From Bradysia coprophila (lineage: Eukaryota > Arthropoda > Insecta > Diptera > Sciaridae), in the NCBI RefSeq assembly GCF_014529535.1, contig NC_050737.1, forward strand, positions 5,906,487 to 5,970,486: 64,000 bases of DNA, in the 5' to 3' direction. A program made the translations under genes and the position numbers. Under the pieces are notes generated by a model, which was given only the letters and a program-made list of their open reading frames with translations, was not told the DNA's origin and made no database searches. This document shows positions 1 to 9,561 of this stretch, piece after piece (positions within the stretch are counted from its first letter, which is position 1; each line of letters starts with the position of its first letter).

Positions 1-521
1 CTGTCGATTACATGATTGGATTATGAAACCTTTCTCTGTGAGCGACCCTCTAATTAGTTCACATAGACCTCTGACTAGGAAATGTCTTCCAGCAATTGCA
101 TTACGCATCTCTGTTTCTTCACAAAACTATTTGTTTCCGAAATATTTCTAGACCTCCAAGTGTTGAATTTCATCTCCGGGATGGATATGGACGCAGGTTC
201 AATATTTAAAATTAGACAAAACAGAACACTTTCGCCGGATCAGAACAAGTTTACAACTTTCTGACTTGTGCTAGGTACATCCTCTTTGCATAAAAACCAC
301 CAAACGTTCTATGCGAAAGTTTAATGCCACAAAAGACATTCAAAGGATATAACGTATCTTTTTCGCAGGAAGCAAACTTCTTTATGTGTCAACTTTAGCA
401 ATTGGCAATTGTCTTTCGATTTTAAATATCCTCAACTCAATCATACCTTAGTTAGATGCATGCCATATTTTTGGGGAACACGTTTTCCCTAATTTTCATA
501 AATTTTTACAAAATTTACCAT
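1..521. other. Intergenic, nothing recognised
   Basis: AT-rich sequence with no convincing exon, repeat arm or RNA gene. The short open frame at 82-264 has no recognisable motif. Confidence 0.4.
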
Positions 522-595
522 TAGTTTGATATCTCGTATCCAGATGGCTGAAGCCCTCAGACACTTTTACTTACACATCGTGATACGAAATATTG
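522..595. repeat. Short inverted-repeat element, copy 1
   Basis: Degraded hairpin with arms around TTTGATATCTCGTATC and GATACGAAATATT and a core containing GGCTGAAGCCCTC. The same arrangement recurs at 31227-31313, so this is a dispersed miniature element. No clear target duplication is visible. Confidence 0.6.
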
Positions 596-671
596 TTTTC
601 CTTTTCGAAGGAGGGAACAGCCACTTAAAAGGTAAAAATATTTTTTTCAAAAATTAAGGAAACTATTTTCC

Positions 672-898
672 TACACTCAGAGGCAATGAAATTTCAGCCT
701 GAATTTGCTTCAGCTGTTTTTCAGCTGATCCACATACAATAAAAACTGTTTATACTTGTTTATACGGTTGAAGCTGCCGCACGCGTGTGGTAGTGGTAAG
801 ACCGTATAAAGCCGTATAAACAGATTTGATTGTATGTGAAAAACAGCTGAAGCGAATTAATGCTGAGATTTCACTGCCTCTAACTGTAAAAGAAGAGA
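672..898. mobile_element. MITE, TA-flanked, family with TIR CAGTTAGAGGCAGTGAAAT
   Basis: Inverted arms at the two ends (left CACTCAGAGGCAATGAAATT, right reading CAGTTAGAGGCAGTGAAAT on the other strand), each preceded by TA, and an inner pair based on TTTTTCAGCTG. There is no coding capacity. TA flanks suggest a Tc1/mariner-type non-autonomous element. A second copy lies at 38582-38747. Confidence 0.7.
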
Positions 899-1519
899 GA
901 AAAACTGCTGACATATTGGCTGCCATGGTATAAAAAAAAGTTTCAGGTACATTACTAAGTTTCGATGGTTTCAAAGAGACTGCAGAGGTAACGTAATCGA
1001 CATCATCCTTTAGAAAGAGGTAAGAAAACTAATTTGAAGACTACCTCTCTCTATTACAACCAAAGGCGCTGTCGAATCGATAACTTCTCCATTTAGTCTA
1101 GACAGCCGAAAGAGTGAGTTAAAGAATCGATCTAGCAACAAAAATTTATATTTTTTAAATATTTCATTCGTGAAATTATAGTAACAAAAAATTGAAACAA
1201 ATCGACGGCATGTCCGTTGTGCCAATAAATTCATTTCCAGTCTTGAAATCAAATATATACATTTTTAGATAACGAAAAGGTAAATAGAAACAAAAAAAAA
1301 TAATCAAAATTAACTTGAGTGAAGCTATTCAAAGTCAAATAATACGACAAAAGAAAATGATTTTTTTTAAACATTAATGAGCGAAACAAGATTGCCAGGA
1401 ACGTCCCGAGTGGATACAATCATTCACTTGAACGCGATCGACATATTCCTATAAATTCAACGAAACGATAAATTTGAATTACAGTCGATCAATTCATGCA
1501 ATCAAAAACGTTTACCGTT
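899..1519. other. Intergenic, nothing recognised
   Basis: Downstream flank of the transposase-derived ORF. No exon or inverted repeat matching the far side of that ORF was found. Confidence 0.4.
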
Positions 1520-2482
1520 TCAGTATAGTCCTCCTTCATTTTTTATTACATCCTTCAATCTTTGTGGCATCGATAGAATACAGTTCTTGACAAACCCGTC
1601 CGGAATTTCTCTCCAACTTTCATCGATTATCTTCAAAAGTTCGTCTCTGGTTGATACTGTCGAAGCTTGCCGTTTCAGGTTAATTTTTCTTTGTAGCATA
1701 GTTCCGACATCCGCAACTATATCTAAATCGGATGGGAAATCCAAAACCTTAATTCCGGACTGCGTCAAATACTCAATGCCTTTCGAATGAAGCTCAGTGT
1801 TGTCCATCGAAAGAAATTTGCTTCCGATGACATCCTTCACTCTACGCTTAATCAGCTGTTTGAAATGCTTGGCTTGGAAGTTGTCACTCACAGCGTACAG
1901 TATGTTGGGTCCATTGTGGGAGGCAACCACAACCAAATTGACTTGAACTCGCTGTTCGTTTGTAGTAATCTTCTGCGAACTTCGTCGTTCGTCAAGTTGT
2001 CGCTTCACCAAAATGATTCCACTGAAATATGGCTGCTGTTGCACAGTACATTCGCCCAAAAAGCTCACTTTCAACCAATCATGTCCAGTCCAATGTTGAT
2101 ATTTTAAGGCGAATCTCGAGCGCTTGATCCGATTTTGCATCTCCAAGAAATGTTCCTGACTGTCAGTGTAATAGCGTACTCCTCTTTTCGTCAACACTCT
2201 TCTGACAGTGCCCTTTTTGACGGGCAGCTCTAAACGCTGGATACATCGGTCGTACGTGCCAAATGGATTTTTAATAAAATAATTGTGAACGTTCAACACC
2301 TGCTGTGCTGATAACTTTGGGCGTCGCCGTTGCCGACGACGTTTTTCTTTTTTCCAAGCTTTAATCATGGATGAAATTATGTTTCGCGGGAAACCGATCT
2401 GTTTAGCAATGCGGGATTTTTTGTAACCCCTCAAGTGAAACACAATCGCCAACTCTTTTTCATCGATCGTCATACGTTTCAT
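1520..2482 (-). CDS. Tc1/mariner-type transposase-derived protein, catalytic triad degraded
   Basis: A single uninterrupted ORF of 320 codons, about the usual length of a Tc1/mariner transposase. Residues 1-45 form a helix-turn-helix (sequence around RIAKQIGFPRNIISSMI), followed by a very basic stretch KKEKRRRQRRRPK (45-56) that may bind DNA or act as a nuclear signal. The RNase H-like DDE core is still visible: 138-146 (KVSFLGECT) matches the region of the first catalytic Asp, 225-229 (SMDNT) the second, and 249-266 (FPSDLDIVADVGTML) the usual PDLNPIE block. The first Asp reads Gly143 and the final Glu/Asp position reads Ala257; only Asp227 is kept. I found no terminal inverted repeats around it. 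It is therefore either an old immobile copy or a domesticated protein. The reading frame is certain, the function unknown. Confidence 0.75.
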   Translation of the reverse strand: MKRMTIDEKELAIVFHLRGYKKSRIAKQIGFPRNIISSMIKAWKKEKRRRQRRRPKLSAQQVLNVHNYFIKNPFGTYDRCIQRLELPVKKGTVRRVLTKRGVRYYTDSQEHFLEMQNRIKRSRFALKYQHWTGHDWLKVSFLGECTVQQQPYFSGIILVKRQLDERRSSQKITTNEQRVQVNLVVVASHNGPNILYAVSDNFQAKHFKQLIKRRVKDVIGSKFLSMDNTELHSKGIEYLTQSGIKVLDFPSDLDIVADVGTMLQRKINLKRQASTVSTRDELLKIIDESWREIPDGFVKNCILSMPQRLKDVIKNEGGLY

Positions 2483-3490
2483 CTTTGACTTTCTTTCACG
2501 ATGTCACTTGTTATAGCTGGTCAACTTTATCAGACCGAAATTCTCAATCTTTAGAGCTTTTTTAATTATTCGATTACGTTTCACGCTGACCTTCACACGT
2601 TCGTACAGTACTGAATTTCATCAGTTGATTGTGTTCGAATTTCTATAGAGTCTGTCGTGGTATCAGTTTACACGTTAATGGCCGAAAGTGTAGTTTTCGC
2701 ACCCTGATCAGAAGGAATACACACTTTTAGTAGAGGAGGTTACGTTGGATGCTACGAAAGTAATTCAATTTTGTGATACAAGAAAAGTCTTAAGTGTGTT
2801 TTTGAGCAATAAGCAGAAGTATGTGTATCACGAGGTCATGAATTCCGTAGCACCTTTCACAGTATGCCGTTTTACTGAAAGATGAATTTCACATAAAGGT
2901 TCACGAATAATAAACCGAAAATATTCTTCATTTAATCGATCATTTTCGCAGGGGGGAAATGGCTGTGTAACTTCAACTTTCGCCTGGGGCAGGCAGTAAA
3001 GTTATGTATGTGACAAGAAAGAAAATGTTTTTTTTAGAAACGAGTGAATGTGGTGTCTGCTTCCGTTGCAGGTTCTTTACCTCACTCTCATTTGAAAGTC
3101 ATCCGCTTTCCAAGTGATGACAATAACTATTGTTATGTATGTCGCTCTAAAAAAAAGGTCGAATGGCTGCTTTGGAAAAAAAAAAAAAATAATTAGAGAC
3201 ATGCCGTAGAACAATTTTTTGCTCAGAATAACGTCGTTTATCGATAAAAAATAAAAAAAACGCCGGTAGGCAACAGTTCTGTTTCATCACTTTCTGAAGA
3301 ATCTTGATTGAAAATGTATGGGAAATGTCGTTTTTTTTACAAGTCGACTATGGGGAAGGATCTAGCCGAAGACTAAGCAAAGCGGTTCTGAACTCCTTTT
3401 AGGTTCTAGAACTCGAATCAGAAGTCATTTTTTGGGTAGCCTTCAGAAAAATTTTATTTTTGTTAAGGGGCACCGTGATCACAATCTTAA
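2483..3490. other. Intergenic, repeat fragments
   Basis: No exon seen. The stretch near 3190-3235 (GTAGAACAATTTTTTGCTCA) resembles part of the right half of the element at 55034-55473, so some of it is probably old transposon sequence. Confidence 0.35.
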
Positions 3491-3655
3491 ATTGAAGTTT
3501 TGATAAGTTATTTTTATTCGAACTAAAACAATATTTTAAAAAATATTATCCAAAATGCACCGATTTTTCATAAGTTCTTCTAAACATAGAAACGTTCAGC
3601 CGGCCGTAAGAGAATTACGAATTGGCGGACCCATATTTTTGACTTTACCCAGTTT
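3491..3655. repeat. Partial copy of the 55034-55473 repeat family
   Basis: About 165 bp align by eye with 55038-55200, starting at TTGAAGTTTTGATAAGTTAT and running through a GGCGGACCCATATTTTTGA block (GGCGGCCCTATATTTTTGA in the other copy). It is too diverged to show ends or target duplications. Confidence 0.55.
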
Positions 3656-4149
3656 ACAAAATAGACACATTTCAAGATAGATTCTTCGCGATACTGCAAA
3701 TCTGTTCCTAATGTAACAAATCAATTTTTGCCCCATTCTCCACTTAATTTGACCTTTTGCGAAATTTGATATCAAGAAATTGAGTCCGATTTGTTGTTTT
3801 ACGAAGTTTAAGAACTTGTCTACCTTACCCACTCGAATTCAATATACTAGCAATGCCTATAAAAAATAACCTAACCATAAAATATGGATGTCCCAGTGTC
3901 CCAGCAGCCTCAGCAGCAACCATTGAAGAAATGATCGCTAGGGAAACAGTGAGTTTGACTTACTAAACCATTTCTTTTCACAAATCTATTTCCTTTTGAA
4001 AGCTAAGACATTCGTGGTAGTTATTACGGTCGTACATTTTTGAACATGAATTATGGTGGAAAGATATCAACAAAAGTAAACTAAAATCCAGTATTTAAAA
4101 AAAACGCCAAAATGTACTCTTTTCAGCAAAGCATCGACGCCTCTTAAAT

Positions 4150-5026
4150 CAAAGTATATAAACATACTGAAGGTAATGCAAATCCATAAAAACTCAAGGT
4201 TCTGAAAGAACCAGGTTAAGACAACTCTGAGTTGATCACGAAGGCGGTGACACACAAATTGAGTTCAGCGGCTACGAAGTTTATATGAAAAAGACAATTT
4301 AACAAAAACAAAATTCCGAATTTTCCTAATAAACATTTTCTCCAAGTTGATTTCACACACAATCTGTACTGAGTGCGTTTATCGAATTCCGTCTCACCCG
4401 CCTTCGTGGGTGTTTTAACCCGAGGAGTGGATAAACGTAAATTCCGTTCGAACCTTGTTTTTTTTAACAAATGTTTTCTTGCTTTTTTCTGTTTTTTCTT
4501 GTTTATAAACAAAGAAAAAAGCAAAAAAAAAACATGATACTTCTTTCGGGTTTTGAATTTTGTTTTTCTGTTTTCTTTTTAATTATTCCTGTTTTTAATT
4601 TGGTTTTTCAGTTTCTTACAGTTGTTTTTTCGGTTTTCTTCTTGTTTTTTTTTCGGTTTTCTTCTTGTTTTTTTTTCGGTTTTTTCTTGTTTTCTTCGGT
4701 TTTTTCCGTTTTTTTCTGTTTTTTCTTGTTTTAGTGTTTTTTCTTGTTTTTCTGTTTTTTATTTGTTTTGCAACAAATTTATGTGCCCTTCGAACCTTGT
4801 TTTTTATGTTTATCCACCCCTCGTTTTAACCTGTTCTTTCAGAACCTTGCAAATACTCACGGAACCCTACTTTCGGGTGAATATAATTTTTACCATGTTG
4901 GCCACTAGTTAAATTCACTTTTTTAGGTTGCATCCTTATACTCAACACCCGAAACTTGGGTTCCGTAAAATTTGTGATCCGCTGAGCATTTGCATTACAT
5001 TCAGTATGTTTTGTTTATATACTTTG
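4150..5026. mobile_element. hAT-like MITE (outer), interrupted by a second MITE
   Basis: Inverted arms CAAAGTATATAAACATACTG (left) and its near complement ending CTTTG (right), flanked by a perfect 8-bp duplication TCTTAAAT (4142-4149 and 5027-5034). An 8-bp duplication and ends beginning CAAAG fit the hAT superfamily. Once the inner element at 4195-4849 is set aside, about 215 bp remain, a normal MITE size. A short relative with the same arms is at 24427-24605. Confidence 0.75.
4195..4849. mobile_element. hAT-like MITE (inner) with T-rich expansion
   Basis: Ends CAAGGTTCTGAAAGAAC and GTTCTTTCAGAACCTTG match those of the element at 5107-5327. The flanking octamers TAAAAACT and CAAATACT agree at 6 of 8 bases. 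Second-order arms (TTTTAACCCGAGGAGTGGAT and its complement near 4818-4830) bracket a low-complexity block of TTTTTCTTG/TTTTTTCGG units at about 4455-4770. Open frames in that block encode only Phe/Ser/Cys/Leu repeats and are not genes. Confidence 0.65.
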
Positions 5027-5106
5027 TCTTAAATAGCCTGCAATAAAAAAGTACCGATTTTGACATGTCAAAACTCAACATAATCAATATAATGAGCTTT
5101 ATAAAT

Positions 5107-5327
5107 CAAGGTTCTGAAGAACACGAAGGCAGGTGGCATCAAATTTGTTAAACGCACTCATTACATTATGTTGCGAAAATTCAACTTTAAGAAAACATTT
5201 TTTTTTTGTTAAGTTGAAATCGTCATATAGAGTTTCTCAAACCTATTTGGAGCCGCAGAGAAATTTTGATGGCACCGGCTTCGTGAACAACTCATAAGTG
5301 TCTTTCCCCTGTTCTTTCAGAGCCTTG
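5107..5327. mobile_element. hAT-like MITE, perfect 8-bp target duplication
   Basis: 221-bp element with ends CAAGGTTCTGAAGAACA and CTGTTCTTTCAGAGCCTTG, flanked by TTATAAAT on both sides (5099-5106, 5328-5335). It is the same family as the nested copy at 4195-4849, sharing an internal CACGAAGGC block. Non-coding. Confidence 0.8.
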
Positions 5328-5629
5328 TTATAAATTAACTTTAAGAGTCAGACGGATTAAAAACGTCACATTCTCTCCCCAAAACGAAAACAGTTTATCC
5401 CACTTTTTCGTCCCAGTTGTGTCAATTTTTGTTCGGAATGTGATTTTCTGATGCGCCTGAATATGAAGTAGTTCGGACCAAATGGTGTAAGCCTGGAACA
5501 AGAAATATAAATAAGAAAAATAAAAAAGTTTATTAAAGTTCACGTTGTACACTTGCACAATAGAATCTATTTTGGTTTAATTTTAAGAAGTTAGAAAGAA
5601 GGACTTGCGTCACACCAAATTATTTACTT

Positions 5630-6820
5630 CTACAATATAGTACACCAGGATGGTTGATTCTCTTCTTCTTCTCTTTGTTCCAAGTCAATCATTTCCTCTC
5701 TCGTCAAAATCTCTCGATAAATGATGTCTGGATTATTGTTAACCAAATTTTTAGTGATCGTATCCCTTATTTTCTTCAAGTTATAATAGATTGCATCAAT
5801 CTGGTGAGCATGTAACTGCGAAAATAGATTGTAATTACGATGCCAAAGAGACCACAGAGTTCTCGTTTTTAAGTGATTTAGAATAACGTCAAACATTTCC
5901 ATGAAAAGTACTGCCAATGATCTATTCCAATAATCGTAAGATTTTTCAAGAATACGATGCAGGAAAATGGTCTTAATGTAATAACTTTTCAAATTCGTTA
6001 AGTGTGCTTTGTCTCGGATTTTCTTAAAAATCCTGATCAACGGTTTTATTCGATTTAAATCATTCAGATAATCTCTTTCAATCTCTGCATACGAGCATAT
6101 CCAGTCTCTGTTTTTGTGCAAAACTTGTTTATTCGGCTTTGGAATCGCGTTCCAAAATCGGGGAACTTGAATATTTGGTCGTTTGTCAGCAACCCATCTA
6201 TCATTCGAATCAAACTGTAAAGCTGGTACGAAGTCTATCGAAAAATGTCCGATGTATCCAGATGGGCATTTCTGAACATATACGTCGAGGGTAACAGCTG
6301 GACCGCAATTTTGTTGGTTAATTGAATATTCGGCTCCATGAATCTTGAAAAGATACTTATGTTCGGCCAAAATTCCTCTTACCAACTTTCGCAGCCAATC
6401 TAATATTTGGTTCTGTATCAAGTAACCTTCACCATCGATGAATCTTTTATATTTTTCTTGATCTCCAGCCAACCATCCTAGCCACGTATTGAGTCCATCC
6501 CTGATATTGATTGTAACATAACCAGGAGTCGTACTGTTGACTGGAATCGGTTTCGGAAATTTCAATAGAACCAACAAATCGAATTCGTTTGGTGCATTCA
6601 CTTTAATGCCATCGGCATAGCTCCCAGCCATTTGAAGAACTTGAAAAATTTTCTGAAAAAGTGTGTCCTTAGATTTCAATTGTGTGATCATAAGCTGGGA
6701 CACATTAGAGAAATGATGGCGAAATGCTGTGTTAATTTCGTCGTCGATTGAAATGAATCTGTGCGATATACGGTGCAGACGATTTTCTAATGGTCTTGGA
6801 TCCGGTATAATATTGGCCAT
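5630..6820 (-). CDS. cGLR: cGAS-like receptor (cGLR), Mab-21/cGAS nucleotidyltransferase
   Basis: Intronless 396-residue protein of the Mab-21/cGAS family; the size is typical for an insect cGLR. The nucleotidyltransferase signature is complete: GS at 66-67 in AGSYADG, the metal-binding pair E79 and D81 in NEFDLL, and a third acidic residue D196 in HFSIDFVPAL. The C-terminal helical half follows with W-x-C-S-Y-A-E-I-E near 237 and the family's SYYIKTIFL segment. No vertebrate-type zinc thumb (HCCC) is seen, as in other insect cGLRs. By family knowledge such enzymes sense nucleic acid in the cytosol and make a cyclic dinucleotide that activates STING; ligand and product cannot be read from sequence. 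The last four residues are CTIL directly before the stop, a fit to a CaaX prenylation box, with Leu favouring geranylgeranylation. No adjacent STING gene is seen. Confidence 0.85.
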   Translation of the reverse strand: MANIIPDPRPLENRLHRISHRFISIDDEINTAFRHHFSNVSQLMITQLKSKDTLFQKIFQVLQMAGSYADGIKVNAPNEFDLLVLLKFPKPIPVNSTTPGYVTINIRDGLNTWLGWLAGDQEKYKRFIDGEGYLIQNQILDWLRKLVRGILAEHKYLFKIHGAEYSINQQNCGPAVTLDVYVQKCPSGYIGHFSIDFVPALQFDSNDRWVADKRPNIQVPRFWNAIPKPNKQVLHKNRDWICSYAEIERDYLNDLNRIKPLIRIFKKIRDKAHLTNLKSYYIKTIFLHRILEKSYDYWNRSLAVLFMEMFDVILNHLKTRTLWSLWHRNYNLFSQLHAHQIDAIYYNLKKIRDTITKNLVNNNPDIIYREILTREEMIDLEQREEEENQPSWCTIL

Positions 6821-8126
6821 GTTTGCTGTCCAAGTATGTTTAATGCGAGCAACACAAATTAATTGGTTCTGATTGATTTACGTTAGGTGTGGAATTTCAA
6901 TTTCAATTACAGTTTCTCGAATGTTTTTAATTTTTGTTTATGTCTGCGATTTCAGTTGATTTTTTAATGACTTCGTGTTGTCTCTCACAGCCTTGAACTA
7001 ACACATAGTTAAAGGAATGACTTAAACTAAGCTGAAACATCATTGTCTTCTTTATATTCGACTAAGTCCGATGAAAAGTTTAAATGGACACATATAGGCA
7101 ATCTACTTCACATCGTCTTTACCTTTTCCGTTCACCATTCAACTACAGTTAATGTCGACCCCTTTACGTCGAACTTTGCTACCAGTTTGTCCCCTCATTC
7201 AATAACACTATCTATGCAAGGTTTTATGTATACACAACCTTGTATTTTGCTAATATGCGTGCCTATAAGGACAAGATCACTGTGTATTGTGTGTATGGTT
7301 CGGTATGGATAGCAAACTGAAGCAAACTAATAAACAACTTCGGTTAGCATTAACACTGTACGCAAAACTGATTCAAAAACTACTCATACTTTGGATGCCG
7401 TAAGACTATATTTACAGTTTGTAAACTTGAATCTATCGGGAAGAAATAATGAAAAGACGAAAAGGAGAAGCGGAAAAATGAGTCGAGATCGGTAAATGAC
7501 CAGAAATCGGGAAATGACTAGAAATATGCAATCGGACTGAGATTGGGAAATTAACAAAAACAAAAAAACAAAAAACAAAAAATCGATCCTTCCAAATCAA
7601 GATCGAAAGAGGAACCAGGAATTAAAATGATTTGGTGATAATAACAGGTGAGTGTACAACGGGAAGCGAAGCGAGATGTTTTGTAGGAAAATAGAAAAAA
7701 GCCTTGTCATTGAACTGTAATAGTGATTAAACGAAAACTTTTGCTCGCTAATCGTTAATCGATAATATTTATTTCGGAAACGTTGAAAAAGTAGCTTTTT
7801 CCACAGTTACCTACGTTACATTTGACTATATCCACCTCTTTCACTCTTTACGCTGCCACCAAACGAAAGAGACAGACAAAAAGCATCGGATACGACGTTA
7901 CATTTTTGTTAACATGCATGATGTAGAGCGCGATTGCATGTGATTATGGCGCAGCATAAAGAGAGAAAGTGATGTGGATGTCTGGACATTAACTAGTAAA
8001 TTTTTCTGTAAGGCTCCTTTCACAAAATTTTTCGCTCGAACTGCTCCCGCCTTTCTGATGATGTCAAAAATTTATGATGAATTGTTGCCATATGTATTCA
8101 GAAACCTTAAATAGGATTTACATAAG
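6821..8126. other. Upstream of cGLR, no gene recognised
   Basis: No exon supported. About 75-90 bp upstream of the cGLR start, on its strand, is GAAATTGAAATTCC, which fits the GAAANNGAAA pattern of an interferon-response-type site; this may be chance in AT-rich DNA. Confidence 0.35.
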
Positions 8127-8477
8127 TCTGTTGCTTCACTAAGATTGAAACTAAATATTCTTTACCGGGGCATTCCAAAAAATTTTACCGGGAAATCCTA
8201 ATATTATTACCGGGAAATTTGGTCGAATTTTAGAGGATACGCTGCGTGGTTCATGCATTTTTCGCCAGTATAAGTTCAATTGTTCTCCGGATCAAGTAGA
8301 AAATGCAGTTGTGAGACTTCTGTAGTAAGAGAATATTTAAGGTCATCGCTCCATCAGTTGAAGAAACTGGATCATCTGAATCGCACAAAAAATTCGAATT
8401 GTCCTGCCAAGCATTAATTTTTTCAACGACCTTTGCGTGAAATATATCTGGTTTCAAAGAGGTTGTGGGTATGCCTG
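8127..8477. repeat. Direct repeat copy A (351 bp)
   Basis: Near-identical to 8911-9270 along its length, beginning TCTGTTGCTTCACTAA and ending GGGTATGCCTG. Family not recognised; no target duplication or inverted ends seen. Confidence 0.8.
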
Positions 8478-8910
8478 ACTTGACTTGACTTGAGTAACCA
8501 AAACATGCTCCTGTGAGCGATCCCATGAGAACATTGGTCGTGAGGACTTTGGTTTGCTTGTGAGTCAGACCCTAATCCCCCCTTTTCGTTATCCTTGATT
8601 ACATTCAAAGCACACATTAAAACGTCTTCACTCTCCCTGTCCAACTCCCACCTTTCGACCCTTATGTGTGTTCTGAATGATATCAGTGTAGGGCACACCA
8701 CTCTGGTCTACTATTTTCTGCTTCACTGTTTTTCACTTCACGTGATCAAGCTGGGTAAGGGAAGAGCTGTTTGCTCTGTTTGTTTGCTTTTTGACTCGCT
8801 TTAGTATTAATAGCCTCGCACTGTGGGTGAGTTCCAGTGCTGCATTTGGTCCGTTGCCAAATCGCAACGTAAAAAATACCGTATGCTCAGTAACAAGAGT
8901 ATCAAATGAT
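8478..8910. other. Spacer between direct repeats
   Basis: Begins with a short (ACTTG)n run at about 8478-8496. No coding motif found. Confidence 0.4.
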
Positions 8911-9270
8911 TCTGTTGCTTCACTAATATTGAAACTAAATATTCTTTACGGGGCATCCCAACATTTTTACCGGGAAATCCTAATATTATTACCGGGAAAT
9001 TTGATTGAATTTTAGAGGATACGCTGAGTGGTCCATGTATTTTTCGCCAGTATAAGTTCAATTGTTCTCCGGTCATCTCTCCGATCAAGTGGAAAATGCA
9101 GTTGTGATACTTTTGTAGTAACAGAATATTTAAGGTCATCGCTCAATCAGTTGAAGAAACTGGATCATCTGAATCGCACAAAAAATTCGAATTGTCCTGC
9201 CAAGCATTAATTGTTTCAACGACTTTTGCGTGAAATATATCTGGATTCAAAGAGATTGTGGGTGTGCCTG
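8911..9270. repeat. Direct repeat copy B (360 bp)
   Basis: Second copy of 8127-8477, same orientation. It differs by scattered substitutions and an extra 11 bp (GTCATCTCTCC) after TTGTTCTCCG. Confidence 0.8.
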
Positions 9271-9561
9271 CTGCCAGAAAAAAGTTTCTGGTGCCCATCA
9301 AAAATAGCAAGTAATAGGCCTCAAGATTTCATTTAATTCATTAAGTGTAATAAAGCCATATAAAAAAAGGTCATCGGGATGGATCGAAAGCTATAATATG
9401 TTGGATGCAGTATCTTACCATCGCCCGATGATATTTCCTCAACCGAAACAATTCAAAATCAATTTGTTTTTATTAAATTGTTTATTATTCTTTTCTCCAT
9501 CGTTTCTGTTTTTCTGTCGTTATAAAAATGCTGCTGTAAATTCATCGTTAATCAAAAAAGA

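Noticed and set aside
1587-2107. Plus-strand ORFs opposite the transposase
   Set aside because: Antisense shadows with no recognisable motif.
4471-4912. Phe/Ser/Cys-rich open frames suggesting membrane proteins
   Set aside because: They are translations of a low-complexity TTTTTCTTG repeat inside a miniature element.
8127-9270. Flanking terminal repeats of a retroelement
   Set aside because: No TG...CA ends, no target duplication and no coding domain in the 430-bp spacer; treated as an unclassified direct repeat.
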